A stretch of 41,439 nt of DNA, from positions 62,908-104,346 of the forward strand of contig JALOBN010000001.1 of NCBI GenBank assembly GCA_023228245.1. The letters are read 5' to 3'. Shown here in pieces: positions 36,252 to 41,439 of the stretch (position 1 is its first letter; every line of letters starts with the position of its first letter). The notes under the pieces are model-generated. The model was not told the origin of the DNA, ran no database searches, and worked only from the letters and a program-made list of their open reading frames with translations. The translations under genes and the position numbers were made by a program. Origin of the DNA: Candidatus Pacearchaeota archaeon (GTDB taxonomy: Archaea > Nanoarchaeota > Nanoarchaeia > Pacearchaeales > GW2011-AR1).

Positions 36252-37424
36252 ATGGCAAACATCAAAGAAATCATTGCAGAGATGTTGACTGAGGATTGCG
36301 GAACGCACATGCTCGATTCGGGTGGTGCTTACGGCCGACATTTCCAGCGCAACCAAGGTCGAGACTTTGAATCCGAGAAGAGCACGGAGGTGAAGTTTGA
36401 GATATACAATGGCAAGCTTGATATCTCGATGACTCACAACGTGTATCACTGGTTGGTGAATCGTCTTGAGTTGGCAACGGAACTCGACGGCATCTTCCAC
36501 GGAATCTACCTCACGAAGAATGGCGCGAGGAAGCCTGAAATCATTCTCGGGATGAATGTTCGTGATGAGGAAAAGTGTTGGGAAGAGTTGGCGGCAGAGT
36601 TTCCGGCTTGGGTAGCTGAGAATATTGCAACGGAAGACTACAGTCTTGTTAGTGCATGCCCTCCGGAGCCAAAGTTTCCACGAGAACCGAAAGAGCCGAA
36701 GCTTGGCAAGACTCGCAAGGCTCGGAAGTATGCCAAGGCGCAGTACGCTAAGGAGATGGCAGCGTACCGAGTCAAGCTAGAAGCGGCGCGGGATGCTAAC
36801 GCCAAGTACCGAGAGCGCAAGGCAACGTTGTGTAGATCAAAAGGAATCTACAACGAAGGCGAGCCGATGACGGTCAACACGTACAACGGCGAAGACATGT
36901 TGAGTCAGGTGTTGTTGTATACATACTTCACTTGGAACAACGAGGCGTACATCGTTCTGCAGATTCACGGTGGAGCTGACGTTCGCGGAGGTTACACGAA
37001 GCCTCGGGTATTCAGGGCTGACGGTTGTGGTGATGAGACAGAAATCTTTGACAATGCGAAGGGTCACATCTTCTGCACAGGCAAGGATCATCATCCGGCA
37101 GCTTTGAAGCGCAAGGAATTCCAAGAGAGTCAGTTGGCGTTGCCTGATATCCATGTTGAGACAATCAACTTTGATGACTGCAATGCTAATTGGTACACGG
37201 ATGACAGCTGCAACTTCTACCCTGACGGGTGTTGCGGTAGCAAGTACGTGAACTTGGAAGACGAGCCGTGCGTTGATTTGCAGAAGGAGATTGACGAGCA
37301 CGAGGGCGAGGTGCTGGAAGTTGGCGCTTTGGTACCTGGTGGCTGGCGGCCTGGAGTGGTGTGTGTCCTGGACGGCAAAGCATACTGTCCGAAGTGTGGT
37401 GCGTTGTTGGGAGCAGGAGAATAG
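36252..37424 (+). CDS. Conserved phage hypothetical protein, 390 aa
   Basis: The start MANIKEIIAEMLTEDCGTHM and LDSGGAYGRHFQRNQ matches an orphan family shared by many large phages (TGTHxLDSGGxYGRxWQRN); function unknown. The centre is a Lys/Arg-rich helix (RKARKYAKAQYAKEMAAYRV). The C-terminus ends in a zinc ribbon half (YCPKCGALLG) and another Cys cluster (DDCNANWYTDDSC). ATG 36252 is chosen over 36240. It has its own terminator-TTTAAG leader. Confidence 0.75.
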   Translation: MANIKEIIAEMLTEDCGTHMLDSGGAYGRHFQRNQGRDFESEKSTEVKFEIYNGKLDISMTHNVYHWLVNRLELATELDGIFHGIYLTKNGARKPEIILGMNVRDEEKCWEELAAEFPAWVAENIATEDYSLVSACPPEPKFPREPKEPKLGKTRKARKYAKAQYAKEMAAYRVKLEAARDANAKYRERKATLCRSKGIYNEGEPMTVNTYNGEDMLSQVLLYTYFTWNNEAYIVLQIHGGADVRGGYTKPRVFRADGCGDETEIFDNAKGHIFCTGKDHHPAALKRKEFQESQLALPDIHVETINFDDCNANWYTDDSCNFYPDGCCGSKYVNLEDEPCVDLQKEIDEHEGEVLEVGALVPGGWRPGVVCVLDGKAYCPKCGALLGAGE

Positions 37425-37435
37425 GACTTGGAAGG

Positions 37436-37470
37436 CCGGGGAGTTTTTCATGGTGTTGGCTCCCCGGTCT
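37436..37470 (+). terminator. Terminator hairpin after gene 36252
   Basis: CCGGGGAG (37436-37443) pairs with CTCCCCGG (37460-37467), then TCTTTCG. No TTTAAG box here; instead CTAAGGGGGC follows and serves as the next ribosome site. Confidence 0.6.
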
Positions 37471-37487
37471 TTCGCTAAGGGGGCAAG

Positions 37488-37619
37488 ATGGATGAGTTGA
37501 GGTTGCTGAGAGAAGAGAATGTTCTGCTCAAGGTGGAGATTGCTGGATTGAGGTCGCTCGTTGAAGAGCTGCGCAAGATTGTCAGAGTGGCAATCGCATA
37601 TTTAGAGGGACGTTGGTAA
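37488..37619 (+). CDS. 43-aa coiled-coil protein
   Basis: Leucine heptads over the whole length (ELRLLREENVLLKVEIAGLR; LVEELRKIVRVAIAYL). AAGGGGG is 6 nt before the ATG. Confidence 0.6.
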   Translation: MDELRLLREENVLLKVEIAGLRSLVEELRKIVRVAIAYLEGRW

Positions 37620-37640
37620 TTGATAGAAAGGTTACGTATC

Positions 37641-37805
37641 ATGTCAGATTCAAATAGAAGCTTGGTTGCTCGGAACGACTTCATTCGACGGGTGGTCACG
37701 GCGAGCAAGATACCGGCGGACAAGTCTACTGAGCTGGCGACAGAACTTTGGAAGCTTCCGGAGCTTGCTGACAACTGGGATGGATTGACAACTGGCTGCG
37801 GGTGA
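37641..37805 (+). CDS. Hypothetical protein, 54 aa
   Basis: ATG 37641 with GAAAGG upstream; the TTG at 37620 is less likely. Helical (NDFIRRVVTASKIPADKSTE, ATELWKLPELADNWDGL). Coupled by GTGA to the next gene. Confidence 0.6.
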   Translation: MSDSNRSLVARNDFIRRVVTASKIPADKSTELATELWKLPELADNWDGLTTGCG

Positions 37806-38020
37806 ACAACGAGGTGCAAGTAATGGAACGCGAAACACGAATAGAGATAGTTGACCATGCGGTTCGGTGGGCAAACAACATGGTGACGGAAGTGCAATGC
37901 AATCACGGAGGGCAGTTGGGTAAGCGAAAGCGTGTTGCTCTCCGAGCCATCGTAACTGCACTGGGCGACTACCTACAAGGAGAACAACCTGGTGATGACA
38001 AAGAAGAACCTACTGGCTAG
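37802..38020 (+). CDS. Hypothetical protein, 72 aa
   Basis: GTG 37802 overlaps the stop before it; ATG 37823 (MERETRIEIVDHAVRWANN), preceded by GAGG, is an alternative start. Helical, with an acidic tail. Unknown. Confidence 0.55.
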   Translation: MNNEVQVMERETRIEIVDHAVRWANNMVTEVQCNHGGQLGKRKRVALRAIVTALGDYLQGEQPGDDKEEPTG

Positions 38021-38219
38021 CATACTAAATCTAGCTTTTTTGGTAACAATGGTTGGTTGTGGAGTTGATAAACCAAAGGTGGCGGACATTGTTGTTTGTC
38101 ATGACAGCTGCAACAAGGCTTTGAAGGCTTGTGTGGATATTTCGGCCGTAACTGATAAGACAATGTGCTTCCAAACCAACAATGAATGCATGGCTGCCTG
38201 TGCGAAGGTAACGAAATGA
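37995..38219 (+). CDS. Lipoprotein, 74 aa
   Basis: MTKKNLLASILNLAFLVTMV then GCGVD: lipobox VTMVGC. Mature part with Cys pairs CHDSCNKALKAC and CFQTNNECMAAC, a CX3C-type helical hairpin. Similar design to the 17477 peptide. Overlaps both neighbours. Confidence 0.7.
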   Translation: MTKKNLLASILNLAFLVTMVGCGVDKPKVADIVVCHDSCNKALKACVDISAVTDKTMCFQTNNECMAACAKVTK

Positions 38220-38629
38220 CCGACGCAGAGAAACCGGTAATCAAGAAAGATTACCACTGGGTCAAGATAGATCAAACGAAGCAATGGAATAAGCAGTTCC
38301 TTGCAATGATTGGCTCGGACGCCAAGGTCATCGTAACGTTTGTATTCGATCACAACTCGTTTACTAACTGTTGCGAACTGACGCCATCGTACGAACTTCA
38401 TCTTGCCGGAACGGAGTTCACAACCTCTCGCGAATTGAGCGAGGCCGAACGCGAGGAGCTTGAGGACAGGATTCGGGTTGGTGAGTCCGAGTGTGATGAC
38501 GTTGAGTATCACCATTGCAGTTCGATTGATGACAAGAAGCGGTCAAAGCCGATTCGTCAGTTCGAGAATTGCGAAGATGATGTGACGATTGAAGATGTGA
38601 TTGAGTACTACAAAGGGAATCCGTGGTGA
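38216..38629 (+). CDS. Hypothetical protein, 137 aa
   Basis: ATGA overlap at 38216. Strand-rich with an acidic helix (SEAEREELEDRIRVGES) and a C-terminal DDVTIEDVIEYYKGNPW. Unrecognised. Confidence 0.65.
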   Translation: MTDAEKPVIKKDYHWVKIDQTKQWNKQFLAMIGSDAKVIVTFVFDHNSFTNCCELTPSYELHLAGTEFTTSRELSEAEREELEDRIRVGESECDDVEYHHCSSIDDKKRSKPIRQFENCEDDVTIEDVIEYYKGNPW

Positions 38630-38703
38630 AGGACACTCGCATTCGGGTAGCTTATTACTACCGAGGGATTCAGGAAGGCATCCCCGTCTACAGGTTGCAA
38701 TAG
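38626..38703 (+). CDS. 25-aa peptide, GTG start
   Basis: GTGA overlap with the previous gene; VKDTRIRVAYYYRGIQEGIP and a short end. Position is the main support. Confidence 0.4.
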   Translation: MKDTRIRVAYYYRGIQEGIPVYRLQ

Positions 38704-38717
38704 TTGAAAGGGAAGTT

Positions 38718-39068
38718 ATGAGCAAAGAACATTTACTACACATCTTGAGGGACAGCAAACCAGACAAGGCGGATCGGTTGAAGAACGCCCTGGAAGACTA
38801 TAATGGTTCGTTCGCCGTCAAGTTCTACTTGGAGGCAATGCTGGAGTTGTTGAACCCGCCAGTCCAATGCCAAGGTTGCGATGGCGGATGCTGCACCGAA
38901 GAGCATGGCGAGCTTCGGAAGTTGCCAGTGGGCGGAGGTAACCTGATCCTTTGCCGGCCCTGCTTCGACCATGAGATGAGATATCGGCACGATGAGGTCA
39001 TGCGCGGCATCCAGTTCGAACTGCCTAGTTGGGAATCGCTGGAGATATATTCTAGTCAGGAAAGTTAA
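38718..39068 (+). CDS. Zinc-binding hypothetical protein, 116 aa
   Basis: ATG 38718 with AAAGGGAAG 3 nt upstream. The helical N-terminal half is followed by CQGCDGGCC (about residues 51-59) and LCRPCFDHEM (about 79-88), which can make a zinc site. Unknown role. Confidence 0.65.
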   Translation: MSKEHLLHILRDSKPDKADRLKNALEDYNGSFAVKFYLEAMLELLNPPVQCQGCDGGCCTEEHGELRKLPVGGGNLILCRPCFDHEMRYRHDEVMRGIQFELPSWESLEIYSSQES

Positions 39069-39085
39069 CTCTCGACCACATTATA

Positions 39086-39184
39086 CAGGCCGATTGTTAG
39101 GCCTGGAACTCACTGGAAGTTTACGATCTCAGTGAATAGCAGTGGATTATTTGCCGGACGGATAGAATGGGTTTATCTGTCTGG
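39086..39184 (+). terminator. Tandem stem-loops ending the upstream operon
   Basis: CAGGCC...GGCCTG (39086-39105), CACTG...CAGTG (about 39111-39134) and an 11-bp stem CCGGACGGATA...TATCTGTCTGG (39154-39164 with 39174-39184), followed by TACTTCTAGCTTTTC. The 154-nt gap holds no gene. Confidence 0.55.
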
Positions 39185-39196
39185 TACTTCTAGCTT

Positions 39197-39210
39197 TTCT
39201 TTGGTAAAAC
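39197..39210 (+). promoter_or_regulatory. TTCTTTGGTAAAAC element
   Basis: Plus-strand TTCTTTGGTAAAAC, 12 nt before ATG 39223, opposite in orientation to most other copies. Confidence 0.45.
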
Positions 39211-39222
39211 GAGGAATTAGAT

Positions 39223-39408
39223 ATGAATGATGCAGAACGTGAAAATTGGGTTGACAACGATGAGGGCCTCTATAGTATGTGGAGATCCAGCCGAACGTCA
39301 AAGCGTAAATTCGTCAGGGCAAATAGGCCACTGATTGATAAGGCCATAGCAAATGTCACAACCGGTACGCAACCGGCCCACTATCTGAAGTACGGAGGAC
39401 GATCATGA
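39223..39408 (+). CDS. Hypothetical basic protein, 61 aa
   Basis: GAGG is 8 nt before the ATG. Arg/Ser/Lys-rich middle (WRSSRTSKRKFVRANRP). First gene of an operon reaching the ATPase. Unrecognised. Confidence 0.6.
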   Translation: MNDAERENWVDNDEGLYSMWRSSRTSKRKFVRANRPLIDKAIANVTTGTQPAHYLKYGGRS

Positions 39409-39578
39409 AGTTCATCAAAGAGTTCATTACGGAATGGAAGTGTCAGGTTGGTTGGATGCAGGCATTCGGTTGCGTGTTCCCGTGGGAGCGTATTTTGAAA
39501 CCCAAAGCCAGAGAGGACCTTAGGACTGCCATTAAGGCTCTTGGAGACTGTCTATTCCACATCAGTGAAGGTTCGTGA
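39405..39578 (+). CDS. Hypothetical protein, 57 aa
   Basis: ATGA overlap on both ends. MKFIKEFITEWKCQVGWMQA and a C-terminal helix; a weakly amphipathic N-terminus might touch the membrane. Unknown. Confidence 0.6.
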   Translation: MKFIKEFITEWKCQVGWMQAFGCVFPWERILKPKAREDLRTAIKALGDCLFHISEGS

Positions 39579-40261
39579 CCAAGAAGATGACCACCAAGGG
39601 CCTCATCAAAGAGGCCCTGTCTCGGGAGTACTTCCAACCCATAGAGGGTGCGGTTGCAATTCCAGTGACTTGCTTGCCTGGCAAGGGCCCTCTGGTTCTT
39701 GCCGTTGGTGATAATGCTTCAGGTAAGAGCTTCTTTCGACGCATTATCCAAGGCCTCTGCGGTTTGAATCACCTCGAATGCATCCACCTATCAATGGAAG
39801 GTCGGCGTAACGTTGCCTACAACCCAGGCTTGTGCTTTGTCTACGGCTCTGAGGAGTACCAAAGTACCGGCCAGAACTCGACGGAGACCGTCCTCGGGGC
39901 TATCAAGACTACTAAAGAACGTGAAAACCTTCACGTAATCTTCTGGGACGAACCTGACTTCGGTCTGTCTGAGAGTTGGTCAGCTTCGATGGGCGTCGAG
40001 ATCGCCAAGGGATTGTCCACCAAGGTGAACCCCAACCTAGTAGCAGCCTTCGTGGTGACCCATAGCCGCCCCTTGATGAAGCCCTTGCTTGACCTGAACC
40101 CTCACGTCCTCATCTTCGACGAGAACGCTCCTACGAGCCTCCAGGAGTACCTAGACCGCCCGCTCGTTATCCGTCCACTCCAAGAGCTGAAAGACTTGGG
40201 TCACCAACGATTCAAGCGTATTCAGAAGGTGCTGGACCTGCGTAAGGCAAAGAGGAAATGA
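39575..40261 (+). CDS. ABC/AAA-type P-loop ATPase
   Basis: GTG 39575 overlaps the upstream TGA. Walker A is AVGDNASGKSFF (about residues 44-55), Walker B is HVIFWDEPDFGLSE (about 117-130) with the catalytic Glu, and VVTHS (about 160) is the switch His of ABC/SMC-like folds. A classical LSGGQ signature is not seen. At 228 aa it is a minimal head domain like AAA_15/21 proteins in defence systems and phage accessory regions. It is likely a DNA-repair-like or regulatory ATPase without a transporter partner. Confidence 0.75.
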   Translation: MTKKMTTKGLIKEALSREYFQPIEGAVAIPVTCLPGKGPLVLAVGDNASGKSFFRRIIQGLCGLNHLECIHLSMEGRRNVAYNPGLCFVYGSEEYQSTGQNSTETVLGAIKTTKERENLHVIFWDEPDFGLSESWSASMGVEIAKGLSTKVNPNLVAAFVVTHSRPLMKPLLDLNPHVLIFDENAPTSLQEYLDRPLVIRPLQELKDLGHQRFKRIQKVLDLRKAKRK

Positions 40262-40289
40262 ACTTCCAAGTGAGGAATACTCGATAATC

Positions 40290-40655
40290 ATGAAAACAAC
40301 AATTCTATCAATGTTCGCAGTTCTTCTCGTGGCTTGTGGTGGAGGTTCTAATACCTCAGAAGATCCTGAGTCTGGTGTCACAGAAACTGGGATAACTGCA
40401 TGCCACTTGAAAAATGGGGCTACAGCCGTGATCTCCTATAATGGACAAGGAATGTGCTGGGAGAGCGATGGAACCGCAACCCCACCAGTCCAACTTACCT
40501 CTGACTACTTCGATGTCATAATCAGTGACAAGCCCTGCGACCGAACCGATCTTGAGTACACCGGTTGCTGTGTCAATCCGAACGTTGTCTGGTTCAGTTA
40601 CAGTTTCTCATCATGTGGGAAGAACAACGTTGGGGACTGGCATAACTTACCGTAG
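40290..40655 (+). CDS. Lipoprotein, 121 aa
   Basis: MKTTILSMFAVLLVACGGGS: lipobox LVAC with Cys 16, then a Ser/Thr/Glu linker. The mature domain has six Cys residues (ITACHLKN, GMCWESDG, PCDRTD, GCCVNP, SSCGKN) and a strand-rich character. Envelope-exposed; unknown. Confidence 0.75.
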   Translation: MKTTILSMFAVLLVACGGGSNTSEDPESGVTETGITACHLKNGATAVISYNGQGMCWESDGTATPPVQLTSDYFDVIISDKPCDRTDLEYTGCCVNPNVVWFSYSFSSCGKNNVGDWHNLP

Positions 40656-40689
40656 CCTGGTGGACAGAGTGCTTTAACTTCGAGTATGC

Positions 40690-40929
40690 TTGCAGGTTCT
40701 CAGTATACGCGAAACGAAGTCCAGCGATGATCCGATAGCCAACGCGCTAGTTGAGTTGGCTGACTACTGCGAACAGCTATCGGAGAAGGTTGAGCAGCTG
40801 GACGGCAAGGCCTCGGATGCTGAGCACGACCTCAGGGAGGATGTGCGTAGGCTACAGAACGATGTGTCGGGCCTTGAAAGCAACTTGAGTTCATTGACAG
40901 GTGACGTTCGGGACTTGGAAAGAAGGTAA
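40690..40929 (+). CDS. Coiled-coil protein, TTG start, 79 aa
   Basis: Continuous heptads (YCEQLSEKVEQLDGKASDAE; DVRRLQNDVSGLESNLSSL). No ATG in frame, so TTG 40690 is assumed. It ends 5 nt before IF-1. Confidence 0.55.
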   Translation: MQVLSIRETKSSDDPIANALVELADYCEQLSEKVEQLDGKASDAEHDLREDVRRLQNDVSGLESNLSSLTGDVRDLERR

Positions 40930-40934
40930 GCGAG

Positions 40935-41156
40935 ATGCCTAAGGGTGACTTGGTAGAGATTGAGGGAACGATTGCGAAGGCTTGCGGCGGTGGATTGTAT
41001 GATATCCAGCCCGATAAGGGAGGGGCCGTCATACAGGCACGGCTCTGCGGGCAGATGAAACAGCGGCACATTCGAGTGCTGCCTGGGGACAAGGTGAAGG
41101 TTGGGATTTCGCCGTACGACTTGACGCATGGCCTCATTCAATGGCGGTTCAAATGA
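40935..41156 (+). CDS. infA: Translation initiation factor IF-1
   Basis: The 73-aa product aligns over its full length with bacterial IF-1, an S1/OB-fold protein that sits in the 30S A-site during initiation. Matching blocks: VEIEGTIAKA (strand 1), ARLCGQMKQRHIRVLPGDKV (cf. [20 protein letters not shown]) and SPYDLTHGLIQWR (cf. TPYDLSKGRIVFR). A phage copy could replace or bias the host factor. AAGG lies 8 nt before the ATG. It is operonic with the coiled-coil gene. Confidence 0.9.
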   Translation: MPKGDLVEIEGTIAKACGGGLYDIQPDKGGAVIQARLCGQMKQRHIRVLPGDKVKVGISPYDLTHGLIQWRFK

Positions 41157-41181
41157 CCTGGCGAGATGTGGAGTACACACC

Positions 41182-41373
41182 ATGAACTTAGTAGTTGCTG
41201 CGCTCCTTGACGTACACGCGAAGATTGCCGCTGAGACACGCGGCGAGAAACCACAACCTGAAGCCAAATGGGCACTCAGAACGGAAGTAAAAAATGGTAG
41301 CTCGGAAGACACGGACGAAGACATCGAAGCCAATCGTCAAGTGCGGCTTTATGACGAACAAGGACAACGCTAA
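41182..41373 (+). CDS. Hypothetical acidic protein, 63 aa
   Basis: ATG 41182 (MNLVVAALLDVHAKIAAETR) preceded by GGAG. Acidic C-terminus with DTDEDIEANRQVRLYDEQ. The next gene starts inside it. Confidence 0.6.
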   Translation: MNLVVAALLDVHAKIAAETRGEKPQPEAKWALRTEVKNGSSEDTDEDIEANRQVRLYDEQGQR

Positions 41374-41439
41374 CCTACATTCGGTGGCGTTCAATAACAT
41401 CACGAGCGGCGAAGTTCTGGCTCTGATTCATGCGCTACA
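41351..41439 (+). CDS. Partial gene at the right edge
   Basis: ATG 41351 opens MTNKDNANLHSVAFNNITSG and EVLALIHALQ and runs off the window. It overlaps the preceding gene by 23 nt. Too short to classify. Confidence 0.5.
   Translation, partial: MTNKDNANLHSVAFNNITSGEVLALIHAL

Overview
The window looks like an accessory (early-type) region of a large tailed-phage genome, or a similar phage-derived element, from a Gram-negative host. This is inferred from dense small genes joined by ATGA, GTGA or TAATG overlaps, many orphan proteins, a free-standing HNH endonuclease, and phage-borne copies of cellular genes (IF-1, a class-I release factor, CoaD, NADAR). No capsid, tail, terminase, polymerase or integrase gene is visible. 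At least six lipoproteins, sigma70-like promoters and a Cys-rich Gly/Ala/Thr lipoprotein of a style common in Myxococcota suggest a host of that kind, but this is weak evidence. I see no tRNA, rRNA, CRISPR or IS element.

Layout: positions 1 to about 22,050 are transcribed almost wholly on the minus strand and 22,730 to 41,439 on the plus strand. They diverge from a control region (about 22,020-22,730) where purine/pyrimidine skew flips and short repeats cluster. The left arm holds a CYTH phosphohydrolase-like protein, a NADAR protein, lipoproteins, a metallophosphoesterase, a rearranged island at 9.5-10.6 kb (remnants of an FGE-sulfatase domain and of a cyclic-phosphate receiver domain split by an inversion), DUF2721 and DUF1360 membrane proteins, coaD with an HNH cassette inserted at its start, and a peptide-chain release factor. 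The right arm is mostly unknown small proteins with an ArdC-like zincin (frame broken), an ABC/AAA-type ATPase, lipoproteins and, at the end, translation initiation factor IF-1.

Recurrent control signals: (1) a stem-loop followed 5-9 nt later by TTTAAG and a purine run occurs at least nine times at operon borders, on both strands; (2) TTTTACCAAAGAAG or its reverse complement occurs about a dozen times near gene starts; (3) three gene-poor stretches of 210-280 nt each have a sigma70-like promoter with 17-nt spacing and end in a hairpin, so they are candidate structured RNAs.

The best candidate for something new is the release factor at 16,782-17,448. It lacks domain 1, has an RF1-type PxT motif, and is split by a CTT-TGA slip site with a Shine-Dalgarno-like GGGAG three bases upstream, the architecture of the programmed +1 frameshift of bacterial prfB. 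With IF-1 this suggests viral control of translation. Several other genes are interrupted by single-base shifts or in-frame stops. Some may be assembly errors, so each needs read-level checking.
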